Shown here in pieces: positions 10,401-19,863 of a stretch of 64,000 nucleotides of DNA. How positions within the stretch are numbered: position 1 is the first letter of the stretch; each line of letters begins with the position of its first letter. Location of the stretch: positions 1,488,001 through 1,552,000 of the forward strand of contig NC_050719.1 of NCBI RefSeq assembly GCF_013402915.1, read 5' to 3'. The notes under the pieces were generated by a model. That model made no database searches, was not told where the DNA came from, and saw nothing but the letters and a program-made list of their open reading frames with translations. The DNA is from Zygotorulaspora mrakii. Lineage: Eukaryota; Ascomycota; Saccharomycetes; Saccharomycetales; Saccharomycetaceae. Position numbers and translations under genes: made by a program.

Positions 10401-10818
10401 CTGGAGGTGCATTTAACGCCGGTGGAGGTGGAAACCCATTGGCCATTTTCGAATTACTTCTGTTGGAAGAAGGCGTCAGCTTGTAGTGATTGTATGGTTG
10501 GCGATGGTGATGATTTTGCTGTTGATGTCCTTGTTGGAAAAGATCCGGTGAGCAGACAAACGGTGAGCCCATTAAAAGATGTGATGGCAAGAGCGTCACA
10601 CCATAAGCCGTGTCGAAAGGAGTTGGCGGAGCATTCATTGTCGTTTGCTGCGAATAATACCCAGCCTGTGAATTCATATACTGATTAGCCATTAGCAAGG
10701 GTCCTTGTTGGTATACTACAGAATCTTTGATTCGCTGGTTTTGATTGTGATGTTGAAGGTTTTGATGGTTTTGATTTTGCACAAATGAATGGTTGAGTGG
10801 AGTATGCTTAGGGTGCAT
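7438..10818 (-). CDS. NAB6: Nab6-like RRM RNA-binding protein
   Basis: A 1,126-residue protein with several RNA-recognition motifs. Nab6 binds poly(A) RNA, notably mRNAs of cell-wall proteins. The first 120 residues are rich in Gln, Asn and His. Degenerate RRM-like regions follow around residues 170-250 and 350-400. Clear RRMs begin with TIYIGNVHPRSK (about 610; RNP1-like ICFVTFIEA) and NVYVSLPEYSF (about 705; CCWVNFMNI). The C-terminal third is acidic and disordered with a basic patch (SRPRKNSKKRD) near the end. The ATG at 10818 is the first in frame. S. cerevisiae NAB6 (YML117W) has the same neighbour, ATR1, and MRN1 is a relative. The gene faces away from CSH1 across an unusually long spacer. 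Confidence 0.87.
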   Translation of the reverse strand: MHPKHTPLNHSFVQNQNHQNLQHHNQNQRIKDSVVYQQGPLLMANQYMNSQAGYYSQQTTMNAPPTPFDTAYGVTLLPSHLLMGSPFVCSPDLFQQGHQQQNHHHRQPYNHYKLTPSSNRSNSKMANGFPPPPALNAPPASRSVINSRHNSYYQLVQGSANSKLFKEPFMITYTVLPKGNDEYRTRSLLFEHVSTSVDLHSFVSKYSKYGPIESIYLFKDSKDDSKNSILLSFLSSKTCLDSYNSVLRRLSEFKSELNSKFLTLSFVSLKYRLQDNFGEIKVKSGNSIEEDKGENGDSLSDALNVTAAASLHYDIINRGATRSIAISLESPCRKEELFDKKLDFLNRKKNQNKRYVLESVDLVIAKEATRHFPQNYVILTFLNITMAVELLDYVRLNATKFGFEKCFFVSVLPQKPTDGPQGNSSSISIHGKSIDNIGINYGSKNASLSSLDSSGSFVSLNQEIESLSNKLQGIQLVTHTIEIKIENYPEPFFAEHDDHVPYVSISEVASLDFQLSEARPQEMQLNESAFLSRESSISNDASFSPQNHSRQSLGSQALPIQAQMPVDAINSAYYMDSPNLGQSMTKPITQSLQRQYASSVEVASLMGGGVGNRTIYIGNVHPRSKPEDVCNVVRGGVLQNVKFIKEKHICFVTFIEASSAVQFYTNAFIDPIVLHGNMLKVGWGHHSGALPKSIALAVTVGASRNVYVSLPEYSFKDKYINDPQYKEYHEKYTIPTEKQLREDFSQYGDIEQINHLSDGHCCWVNFMNISAAIRLVEEVNNDVGEKFHKKFDNRYTGLIIGYGKDRCGNVNKNLVAGKNSRFYKKVKKPSFNIRLNKMEEERRLNEEALRNQHKNNSDQILQFDSLGITLDSSSIKNSPHTNQNNFDTSNGKAVEQHASENSDQEGEELLKLSNESELSNGLEPSSPNLRISSERNTEQETASGRVEDSDDGSVNSEVSTDIELIIHTPIDEKTEFELGNFDDPDEKQLQPKLEGGKVQLSKQKYIASSFDVPSVNSNPPIAPATISRNYSLMVKNQNRISTEPHQSSEQDKSQKQYQNGHKHTIRNNIKSRPRKNSKKRDAKTIPGSDVMAQYLAQLQHSTFMYAANVLGATGEVDKDCIDDSSS

Positions 10819-13800
10819 TGCGAAGTAAGCGTTTCAAAGAATTCTTTCGAAATATTTCTCCTACCACCTCAATCAAAAACGAACTTGGACCCAAAAAAGG
10901 TTTCCACACACTGATACTACAGAATGCCGGTCTTGGAGCCTCTATTATATTCTTCTTTGAACAAACATTCGTCGTGGATCAGTCCAGCAACGTTTTGTGT
11001 TTTTTTTTAGAACAAACTGGGAGGAAACTCGCCGGGCACGAACATTGCCAAGTTTCTCCGTCAAAACAAATTTCTAAACTTGACAAACTGGAACATCACT
11101 CCCAATTTGAAGCCCAGATGTTGCTCGGATGTGAGCTAGCTGCTGTCCAATCCCGTGCAAACGTTGGTGGTCCAAATGGCTATTTTCAAACTCCACGAAA
11201 CCTTTGCGGCAACCTATCCTCTAGAAAGTTGCACGTTTACTCGAGCAAATTCCTAACAGCAACGACAGTTGTCCTAGCAAGTTAGCATTGCTGAGCATTG
11301 CTAGCACTGAAACTACCTGTTATTAGGTAAAGGTCTCAGTTGAGATTGCAGATGCTGAAAATCCTCCATTTGTTGCATGCTCTTTTGATCTCAGGAGGTA
11401 ACATACGTCGAAACTTTAGGTATTTGTCCGCTGTAAAACCATGATTGTACTCTTATCATGTGTATCCTGTCTCACTCAACTGCTACGTGAGCTTTCTTCC
11501 ATTCCCTGTCTATTGTGCACTCTTGCAACCTCGGCGACTCGTTAATCCCAAAAGCCAGTAAGTCTTGCACACCTGTGAGCCCATTGGCGCAAGTCCAAAA
11601 GTGCTTGACATTTGATCCATCATAATTCAATCCGAAGACAGAAGAGCGTTTTAGCGCCCATGAATACAGCAGCGTAAGCGCACTCCCTTGGCATGTGTCA
11701 TTGGCGCGTAAACGTACAAAATGGTTCGATGATCCGAATGCTGTCACTGTAAATAACAGGCGGCTCCGGAATAACTACCGTAGATGAAGCTGCGCATTAA
11801 TCTTTGGAAACCGAGGCAGCTGCCCTCTTGGCGTTATTGTTTAAAATAAATCGAAAATGAAGACTGCCAGGCACATACCAGGAGCTCTCACACGATAATA
11901 CAGACTTCGCAGTTTTGTTAGGTCAGCCCCGCCGCGGATACAGCGAAAAGCGAAACAGGGTTTGTGAGTCTCAGAGATTTAGATACGATTTTCTCACATC
12001 CAAGACGCTTCTACGATATTTTATGTTGCTCTCTGCTCTGCACTTGCTACAAGATGTGCCGCCATCTGAAATCCGCCTAATATAGATCGGCCTCGACGTC
12101 TTGATCTTCTCAGACCTGCCAATAGAAGCGTATCGTGGCCGTTCTCCTTGTGGTTGTAGATATTCTGTTGATCCAGGACAGAATGAAATAGAGGTTCGGC
12201 GCGCTCTGACACAACTTTCCATGTGCGGCTTTCGCTCAACGCGCGAATCATCGTGCCACTGCAGGTATCATTCCATGGTCCTGACTTCCCTGACGCTACA
12301 CCTAATGAACGCTACGCGATCGGAAGTCAATTGCCTACCAACCCAAACGCACCTATACATTGCAGGGCGCCCATCGCGCTCCACCGTTTGCGCAGTCATA
12401 TTGATGCCTTGAATGTCAGAACTTTGACTGTTCTGAACTCCAGGCCATTGCCGCCGGCGTTCGAACCGCAGAGGCTGCAAAACACATACGGGGCCGATGT
12501 GCCGCACGTGCCTGCCTCGAACAAGTGTTCCCCCGGCTGCGCTCATTTGAGCCCTTCAGCAGACCACGTATGGCGGCGCCACTTCCACATATCCGGGGAG
12601 TCCATCGACATCCCGACGCCCTTTAATGAGCAAGCGATAGACATGCCTCAATGCAGGGTAGCGTGAGATGACCCTATGGGATCAGCATCACCGCCACTTC
12701 CCATTGTGTTCGCAACATCCGTGCCCCACGTGGAGCCGGGACTCTCTGCGGCAAATCAAAAAACGCAGCTCCAGGCGGCGGTCCGCATCCGACTGGTTGA
12801 TGGCAGCACCAGACTGCGGTCTCCAAGCTTGCGGGAGGCCGCTTGAAGCTTGCCTCGTGAGTTCACACACACTTTTCCGAGCACCCCGGTCCTTTGCTGG
12901 CAGAGCCACATTGCCGCGACTGTACCAAACCCTGTAAAGTCTTGTATCCTTGATTCCAGGAAACCCGCGGTGTCGCGACAGAAGCGCAGCACACGGCCAT
13001 CGTCTTGCCCACCACACTGTGTCTTGCGCTCCAAGCACTGCGATTCGCCGAGCCTGTCGTGTTTTGTGTCCGACGCGTCAGTAAAGGGCACGCCAGTAAA
13101 GATTGCGTCGCGCTCGGTCTCAAATGGCAGCTGAAAACCCTGTTCCTTGCCCGCGGAGCACCTGTGCCCCCAACACAGTTCCACCGAGCGCTCCACTCTC
13201 TGCGCGGGACAGAGCACCACCAAAGCCCTCGCTGACCCCGACACACCCGCCAGGCACCCCTAAATAGCTGCGAGCACCTCAGCCTAGAGACGCACGTATT
13301 CTGGATCTGCCCTGCACCGCACCACGCTGAACTGCATGTCCGAGTTCTCCAGGATATCCCTCATGCACCAAGATGCAGAGCATGCAGCCGGCCACCGTTG
13401 CCGCAACATCTCTTGGCACAGTCGCAAATTGAACGCGCTGCAAAAAGAAACGCGGCTTGTGCCGCGAAAAGCACTTCCAGCACGCTCTTTTCTTTTCCTG
13501 CTACTCCCCTCGGACGGCGGTCTTAAAGCCGGACAGGCCCGCAGAGATGTCCGGGTGCACGGGTGTCCGGACACCCGGACACTCTCACCAGACCTCTTCC
13601 GGTTGGCCCACTGGTCGCCCTGCACGCGCTCTTTTGTGTACGCTGGGCAGCTGACCAGGCTGTGCAGTGCAGTGCGAGAAGCAGGCTGAGTTGCAGACCG
13701 GACACGCCGCAATAGCTGGGGCAGGTGCTGGGAAAAAGCACTGGCAAAGGTACTGGGCGCAGTACCGGGGGAAGCGGAAGTTTGACGTAGTTGCCCCTTT

Positions 13801-14011
13801 TCGTGTCGAGATTGGCAGAAACGTACACCAAAAAAGAAATGTCACACAGTTAACGCAAGTCGCGACCGACTGGAATATATATATCAAGAGATAGACTCTC
13901 ACGGAATGGCTCACGAGTCGTTGGCGAGTCGATGAGGCAAGGCGTGTGCAACTGACAATAGCTTGACGCTCCTTACAGGTTAACTTGGCAGCACGCAGTC
14001 GGTAATTCAAG
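10819..14011. other. 3.2 kb gene-free divergent spacer with a G+C-rich island
   Basis: No recognisable gene lies here. The part from about 11.9 to 13.9 kb is G+C-rich: bases 13141-13200 hold 39 G+C out of 60, against 20 of 60 in 60541-60600. Open frames of up to about 200 codons overlap each other on both strands, which is expected when high G+C removes stop codons; none resembles a protein I know. It includes an 18 bp palindrome at 13560-13577. A TATA-like run at about 13875-13884 lies 130 bp before CSH1 and is probably that gene's promoter. I found no tRNA, snRNA or centromere signature by eye. Confidence 0.7.
13560..13577. repeat. Perfect 18 bp palindrome CGGGTGTCCGGACACCCG
   Basis: The sequence equals its own reverse complement and could form a cruciform or bind a symmetric protein dimer. 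A further GTCCGGGTG copy sits immediately to the left at 13549-13557, so the motif GTCCGG recurs three times within 30 bp. It lies in the G+C-rich spacer about 435 bp before the CSH1 start. CCG/CGG inverted sites are typical of zinc-cluster regulators, but no role is shown. Confidence 0.6.
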
Positions 14012-15169
14012 ATGAGGAAAGAGCTAAAATACATGATATATGGTAACCTGACCATATTGGGTATCATCCTGTATGTGACGTTCGACCTGCTGACACTGGC
14101 GATTGACGATACCTTCCAGGACGCGCTCAGGGAAGAGGAGCTTAACCCTCCCCAGGGCGCCGAGGAGAGGCCCATGTTGATTCCCAAGATCATCCACCAG
14201 ACGTACAAGACGGAGGAGATCCCGGACGTGTGGAAAGAGGGACAGCAGCGGTGTAAGGATTTGCATCCGGACTATGAGTACATCTTGTGGACCGACAAGA
14301 TGTCTGTGGAATTCATCGAGAAGGAGTACCCGTGGTTCCTGGACACGTTCAAGAACTACCGGTACCCCATCGAGAGGGCGGATGCGATCAGATATTTCAT
14401 TCTGTCGTACTACGGGGGCGTGTACATCGACTTGGATGACGGGTGTGAGAGGAGTCTGGACCGGCTACTGACGGTGCCGGCATTTGCACGTAAGACGTCA
14501 CCCACAGGTATCTCTAACGACGTTCTGGGGTCGGTGCCGGGCCATCCATTTTTCGACAAACTGATGCACTCTCTGAAAAAATACGATAGAAACTGGCTCG
14601 TGCCCTACATCACCATCATGGCGTCGACGGGCCCTCTCTTTGTCAGTATGGTTTGGAAACAGTACAAGCGATGGGGGGTGCCAAAGGACGGCGTGGTCAG
14701 AATACTTCAGCCGGCCGATTACAAGATGCATGCGAACTCGTTCTTCTCTATCAGCAAGGGCTCTTCGTGGCACATGGGTGACGCGAAGTTTGTGAAATCG
14801 CTTGCTAACCACATTTTGGCGTGCGTTGTTGCCGGGTTTGTGTTTGCGTTTTTTGTTCTTTACTCCGAGTATTGCTTTTACTGTTGGCTATGCTCAAGAT
14901 CAACTGCCAAGAAGAGTGCGGCGTCATCGACAACAGCGACAATAGCGGGAAAGGTTTTGAACTTCTTCCGCTCCATTCCGATGTGCAGCAGAGGGGTAAA
15001 TTTCGATTCAACTGAAAGACTGGCCGATGGTCAACTGTCGGATCAACGCTCCTCATTGAATGAAAGACAGAGACAAAATCGTATAAGGAAGGACTCAAAT
15101 CTTCCTTTCAGCTTCCTACTCTCGGATCTTGAAAAGAACGATCCAAATTTCACTGATTTGAGCAACTGA
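14012..15169 (+). CDS. CSH1: Mannosylinositol phosphorylceramide synthase catalytic subunit (SUR1/CSH1)
   Basis: A 385-residue GT32 glycosyltransferase. With Csg2 it adds mannose from GDP-mannose to inositol phosphorylceramide in the Golgi, giving MIPC, a main plasma-membrane sphingolipid. There is one N-terminal membrane segment (about residues 10-26). The catalytic domain begins IPKIIHQTYKT and holds the DxD motif in YYGGVYIDLDDG (about 133-144). Two membrane segments follow near 267-295, then a Ser-rich, charged cytosolic tail. S. cerevisiae has two copies, SUR1 (YPL057C, beside PDR12) and CSH1 (YBR161W, beside TOS1); this single gene has both neighbourhoods. The first two-thirds are much richer in G+C (34 of 60 at 14401-14460) than the 3' end (23 of 60 at 15061-15120), continuing the upstream island. 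Confidence 0.93.
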   Translation: MRKELKYMIYGNLTILGIILYVTFDLLTLAIDDTFQDALREEELNPPQGAEERPMLIPKIIHQTYKTEEIPDVWKEGQQRCKDLHPDYEYILWTDKMSVEFIEKEYPWFLDTFKNYRYPIERADAIRYFILSYYGGVYIDLDDGCERSLDRLLTVPAFARKTSPTGISNDVLGSVPGHPFFDKLMHSLKKYDRNWLVPYITIMASTGPLFVSMVWKQYKRWGVPKDGVVRILQPADYKMHANSFFSISKGSSWHMGDAKFVKSLANHILACVVAGFVFAFFVLYSEYCFYCWLCSRSTAKKSAASSTTATIAGKVLNFFRSIPMCSRGVNFDSTERLADGQLSDQRSSLNERQRQNRIRKDSNLPFSFLLSDLEKNDPNFTDLSN

Positions 15170-15436
15170 AAAATCATATTACAAAAACTACATGGGCATT
15201 TTTTTTATTCCGCAATTATTCATCATATCGTCATAGTCATTAGAATTTCATCATTTTGTAGCAATATAAGATAAAACACATAAGAAACCTTATTATTACA
15301 ACTACTTGTTTATTTAACGTCTCCGTTTATAAAAGGAGAAACAAGCTTTTTCTTTAACTAATTTAAGGGCGAATCGATTGTTGAGGATTAAAAAATTTGA
15401 ACGAACTGGATTAGATTTTAATCATCTTCGCTTGTT

Positions 15437-16843
15437 CTATAACATTTGAGCATTTGATCCAGCAGAGTTTAACCAGGATGACACAGTTGATGAACTTAGT
15501 TCGGCTTCGAAGTCTTCATCGACTTCAACGATGTGGACAGATTTATCGGAACCGTTGAAAATAACGGCAGCCTTTAGAGTTCCTGAACTTGGTCTTGTGA
15601 AGTAGTCTTGGGAGCCACCACCACCAGAACTTTGGCCGTTCGAGCCTTGACCACTGTGAATATGACTAATCAATTTATCTGATCCTGCAGTTAAAATTTC
15701 AAATAGATCCATTTCACCGCATCCAGTTTTCCAACAAGAACAATCAGAATTACCGTATTGTAGAGTACGTGGCACCTTTGCATTTAATAGCCAAATTGCT
15801 GGCATATCTTGGTTGTAGCCACTACCAGCAGTGTCAGAGGGCATAGAAAATTCAAAAACAAAAATTTTATCACTACCACCAAAACCGTGATAAGCAGGAA
15901 TATTTTCCCTGTGATAACCACAACTATCACCACTACATTCAGTACCGGAGAAAATCATATATTCCTTGCCAGATGCAATGGTGACATCGTTTAATGCTTG
16001 TGGAGATGAAGCACCTGAGAGACCATCTGAGCCAGCGAAAGAAATAGAGTTACCGAAACAAGAAGACCAGGTACCAGAGCCTGCGGTACCACCTTGGTGG
16101 TTCATGAAAACACAGTTGGAAGCAGAGCCAGGTTGGAAGTATGACGATCTGACCCATGAACCAGTTGATCCAGAATTGGAAGATGCTGGTGATGATGAAG
16201 CTGGCGCCGATGAAGAGCTTCCTGTAGAGGAGCTCGACGATGAGGAAGGCGATGGTGACAAGGAAGTAGTAGAAGCAGCAGCTGATGAGGGAGAATCGGT
16301 TTGAGATGGGGAGAGAATCGTGTTCACATATGTGTACGAAGAAACCAATCCAGTCTCTGGGTTACCTGGGGCCTTTGGAACTGCTGTTGCCGATGTAACA
16401 CTTTCACCATTGCCGTTAACATAGACAGTGGAAGTAACCTCAACGTATTGAACAGCAACATCTCTTTTATGCTGATGTTTCTGAACAGTTTGAACACAAT
16501 CGACATCATCTTCGTCTCTTTTGTTAAGATTTGAATTACCAGCGGGGTAGTAAACACCGAACTGTAGCAGTCTTACAGGACCTCTGAAGTGAACAGATAG
16601 CTCTTCATCTAATGGTGCTAGACTACCAGAGACCTGTACAGAAGACTGTGAACAGGAACAGGAATTTTCATCCATAAAAGATACATCCATGTAGGAACCA
16701 GAGTATCCAACGTCACTGTAAACAATAGCTTCTGCCTTGGAACAGTAATAATTACCACCGCTCATTTGGCAGTCAGCGTTGGCAAAGCTGACAGCTCCGA
16801 TAGCTGCGATCGAAATGGCAGACAAGGAACTGGTGAATTTCAT
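15437..16843 (-). CDS. TOS1: Covalently bound cell-wall protein Tos1
   Basis: A secreted protein of 468 residues counted from the ATG at 16843, the first in frame; it gives a clean signal peptide (MKFTSSLSAISIAA, cleavage near Ala-Asn-Ala-Asp). The N-terminal part is a small Cys-rich domain of the Tos1 family (DUF2403 type). A long Ser/Thr/Ala-rich linker follows (about 180-225), then the C-terminal DUF2401 domain with conserved Cys and Trp (SSYFQPGSASNCVFMNHQGG, CSCWKTGCGEMDLFEIL). The family is linked to beta-glucan in the wall, and the S. cerevisiae name means target of SBF. It converges with CSH1 (gap 267 bp), as in YBR161W-YBR162C. Two exact SBF sites lie upstream. Confidence 0.93.
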   Translation of the reverse strand: MKFTSSLSAISIAAIGAVSFANADCQMSGGNYYCSKAEAIVYSDVGYSGSYMDVSFMDENSCSCSQSSVQVSGSLAPLDEELSVHFRGPVRLLQFGVYYPAGNSNLNKRDEDDVDCVQTVQKHQHKRDVAVQYVEVTSTVYVNGNGESVTSATAVPKAPGNPETGLVSSYTYVNTILSPSQTDSPSSAAASTTSLSPSPSSSSSSSTGSSSSAPASSSPASSNSGSTGSWVRSSYFQPGSASNCVFMNHQGGTAGSGTWSSCFGNSISFAGSDGLSGASSPQALNDVTIASGKEYMIFSGTECSGDSCGYHRENIPAYHGFGGSDKIFVFEFSMPSDTAGSGYNQDMPAIWLLNAKVPRTLQYGNSDCSCWKTGCGEMDLFEILTAGSDKLISHIHSGQGSNGQSSGGGGSQDYFTRPSSGTLKAAVIFNGSDKSVHIVEVDEDFEAELSSSTVSSWLNSAGSNAQML

Positions 16844-17218
16844 GTCGGCTCTCAAACTTGAATAATCTCGGTTTTGAAAAAAGAAGCTTAATGAATGAGA
16901 AGCTTTAGTTCGCTATGGCAGTATAACGAGCTTATATTAAAAGAATGACTAGGTTAAGGAGCGACTAGCAGTTGGGGAGTACTAACGAAGTGTTATATCT
17001 TTCAGGTACAATATCAAGTACAATAAAGATCCACTGTTAGACAATAAAAAGGAGCGAAAATTCAATTTTCTAGAAAATTAGTTGGTATAAATGGACTGCA
17101 AGCAGCTAACGTCGTTTTAGCAGATGGAAGTTTACTGGTATTTTGCTAAAAGAGAATGTACAACAAAGGAGTAAAAGTGAACAAAAAGTACTCGAAGTAC
17201 AGAACTTGTTTCAAAAAA

Positions 17219-17225
17219 TTTCGCG
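17219..17225 (-). promoter_or_regulatory. SCB (SBF site), CGCGAAA, upstream of TOS1
   Basis: An exact match to the Swi4/Swi6 consensus CRCGAAA, reading CGCGAAA on the strand of TOS1 about 375 bp before its ATG. TOS1 is an SBF target in S. cerevisiae, so this is a likely functional site for late-G1 expression. A seven-base match alone could occur by chance. Confidence 0.5.
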
Positions 17226-17506
17226 AAGGGCAAGCTACGATCTTCAACGCCAACAGCGCCGTCAGCATCGACGCCAGCACCGACGTCGCCGGAGGCAGAG
17301 CCCACGACAGGCGCCAAATCGACGCTGCAGTTATTGAATCCTCCACTGTATCAAGTAAACAGAAGTATCAATCTTGCTGGCTACGTTCCTGTGCAAGAAC
17401 TGCTGTGGCCAGTGCTCCTGACACTGCAACACCGCTGCGACACCGCTGCAACACTGCTGCTGGTTTTTTAGACTTTACCACTACATGTCGTGTCAACCTC
17501 TTAGAT

Positions 17507-17513
17507 TTTCGCG
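17507..17513 (-). promoter_or_regulatory. Second SCB (SBF site) upstream of TOS1
   Basis: A second exact CGCGAAA on the TOS1 strand, about 665 bp before the start and 288 bp from the first. Two copies in the same orientation before a known SBF target make a chance match less likely, although this copy is distant for a yeast promoter. Confidence 0.42.
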
Positions 17514-18201
17514 TACAGACTACGAAACATAATCGAAACAAGCAAGTAATAGTCCAAAAATGATAGCATTTCTCGAAATTCTGCGTATCATTCTTGCTTA
17601 CTTTTTACTTTTTCTTGAGAAGCTCCCGTACAACGTGCAAATCTCTGGAAAAATAAGCTTTTCGTCATTTTGCCTCGCACTTCCAGCCTTTGCGTGGCGT
17701 TTTGCTTGTTTACTTCTTCTGGCCAGCGGGGCGAGACCGTTCAGCCACTTTGACGTTTTGGGTTCGTTTTTTTGGTGGTTTCTGACGCGAAGCACGACCG
17801 CGACCCAGCGTAAAAGGACAGATTTCTGTTTTTGGGTTGAAACTGCGGGACACTTTCCCAAAACGGAAGGTGTAACAACGGTTAGGACTGTTTTTGTTTT
17901 TGTTTTTCATTTTCTGGAAAAAAACCGTGCTGCTTCCGGGATGTATGGGCTATCGCGGTCACGAAATGCAGTCATACAAAAAAGCTGTTTACCCGAACTG
18001 AAAGACGGGGCTCGTTACCCGAAGATGGTGTGCCGATCTTTCCATTTCGTTTTGTCTTCCTGGTAAGCGCGGCCGGGTCACTTCGCGCGTTGTGGTTTAC
18101 GTGTAAGATAAATGAAATTCGAGAGAACCATATAGAGCACTCTGGCATAGCTGCCGATCAGTCCAGATACGTAAGAGTGCGAGGTGACCAGTTGTTGCGA
18201 G

Positions 18202-18402
18202 ATGGCTGTTCAGACCCCCAAGCAGAGGATTGCAAATGAAAAGTTCAACAAAAGAGTCGAGAAGCACAGGAAGTATGGTAAAAAGAAGGTGAAAGGTGAC
18301 GGCTCGAAATTCAACTTCCCAATCTCGAAAACTTGGCTCTTCGTGCTAGCGTTTTTACTCGTGGGCGGAGGCCTGTTGGAGCTGCTAAGTCATTTCCTGT
18401 GA
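18202..18402 (+). CDS. YSY6: Ysy6, RAMP4-like small ER membrane protein
   Basis: A 66-residue tail-anchored protein. The family (RAMP4/SERP1) associates with the Sec61 translocon in the endoplasmic reticulum. It starts MAVQTPKQRIANEKFNK, almost the S. cerevisiae beginning, followed by a basic linker and one C-terminal membrane segment (about residues 44-63, SKTWLFVLAFLLVGGG). The ATG at 18202 is preferred over an in-frame GTG six codons upstream because it reproduces the conserved N-terminus. It lies between TOS1 and PDR12; YBR162C/YBR162W-A is the same pairing in S. cerevisiae. Confidence 0.93.
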   Translation: MAVQTPKQRIANEKFNKRVEKHRKYGKKKVKGDGSKFNFPISKTWLFVLAFLLVGGGLLELLSHFL

Positions 18403-19863
18403 TAGAGTGATTGGCTGCGGTGTGGGAGAACTGCTGGAGTTCGGTGTTTTGGTTATCCGGCTGTTCCTAAGGACAGCGCTTTCAGCGCTGAGAAGCGGCA
18501 AAAGCTGAAGCGGTTGTTCCCCCACACTGCGGTCTGTTATTTGTATAGGTATGTCTGTCTATAGATAGTTAATTACGATTCCTGAAATGTCAGCGGCTAA
18601 CGTGAAAAACAGGCCGAATACGAGGAAAAAGTCGCCACTTCTCAGAGCAGCATGCTGCTAGCACGCTACAAAAGTTCTGATTAGGTCAAGGGCGGCCAGC
18701 TGGTGCTGTTGCACTGCTGCATGGTCGAGTTGTTGTGAAAAAGGTATGATTCGCAGCAGCTAGAGGCGCTGCAACTGCTCTCAAGTCTGCTGTATAATCC
18801 CATCCGCTCAACAAAAGTAGAGGGGGCATGCGAAACACCAGAGGGCCCCCAGGTACTGTGTTGTTCTCCGCGGTTTCTGATCGAGCGCTGCTGTAGTGCT
18901 AGCGCGCAAGGGAAGATAGCTTCATTGCACTTGCAATTTACCACGGTCGGATTATCAAAGGCCTCAAGAGGGTGCTTCCCCGAAGCTGTTCGCGCTGCTC
19001 GAGCATCGTTTATATACAGACGCCCTCATCCAACACCCGTTGTTCGTGAAATTTCTACTTGGCGCTTGATATTTTTATTGGCGCACTCGATAGGATTTAC
19101 AGCTTCATTTTATCGCGGTTATCTTCCAGGCTCTCTAAAAGGTTCGTGATGGTAACAGCGTGTCACACTTACGTTCCTCACTTGCCTTAATCCCAAGGTT
19201 TTTCTGCGATTCCAATTTGGATTTCTATTTTTATCAATTATATCGCTTACACGTTCGAGGTCGATTGTCCATGAGCTGCCTGTTACCATCGACCTGTTTC
19301 TTCCTTTTGGCAAAAGTTTCAGAAAACCTCGCTCATCGACCGGACTAGGCATAAATGCGGCTTTTTGTTTCGGAACAAACAAAAAAGAAGGTCGCCTGGT
19401 TACTGCATCGGATTGACAAAAGAACGTACCTGCGGTACAAGTCAGGCCAACATCGGCTGTAATCTCGGGAATTCACGATGGTTTATTCTTTATCATTTTA
19501 CTATGTTCAGTAATACATGTATACCCGCTGCCGAGCTCCGATTTGACTATTTTCCGCCAGTATCGTTAACACAGGTGAGAAGCGGCTATGTGTATATGCC
19601 CCATTGGGACAGTTGCGATGGAAGAAACAATAGTAAGCTCGATGATAGCAGTGATAAGTCAAGAAAAACATGTATCAGAAAAATATGATTGATCCATTGC
19701 ATTATATTGATATATCGCGCAAGTCGGTTATCGACTTGAAGATATAAAAAGTGTGAACCTGATACCGAATTTAAGAATGAATGTCTGATTACTAGCTGGA
19801 AGCAATCGATTGGCTCCTTCCAAGCAACTTTGAACACATAATTGACCTAAAAGATTTTCAAAG
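18403..19863. other. Long PDR12 upstream region
   Basis: This 1.46 kb spacer contains no recognisable gene. Just after YSY6 are two neighbouring hairpin-capable sequences (18460-18476 and AGCGCT-TTC-AGCGCT at 18475-18489) that may act as a transcription end. A perfect 14 bp palindrome AGCAGCATGCTGCT lies at 18646-18659 and a CCGCGG core, as found in Pdr1/Pdr3 sites, at 18868-18873. Several CCG and CGG triplets occur at 19510-19600, where a War1-type weak-acid response element could sit, but I could not match a defined spacing. It is probably the PDR12 control region. Confidence 0.5.

Larger units (their letters stand above)
16844..18201. other. Divergent TOS1/YSY6 promoter region
   Basis: This 1.36 kb spacer between oppositely directed genes holds two exact SCB sites (17219-17225 and 17507-17513). 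It also has a G+C-rich patch at about 17248-17300 and a threefold 11 bp repeat of the form ctgcRacacYg at 17424-17456. Short open frames in it, for example 17560-18066, have no recognisable relatives and look like chance. Confidence 0.6.

Noticed and set aside
10818..11285. 155-codon forward frame starting at the NAB6 start codon
   Set aside because: It begins at a non-ATG codon, overlaps the NAB6 start and promoter and has no protein-like features.
12101..14208. Long overlapping open frames on both strands (up to about 207 codons) in the G+C-rich spacer
   Set aside because: They overlap one another in several frames, as expected when high G+C removes stop codons, and none resembles a known protein or has a convincing start.
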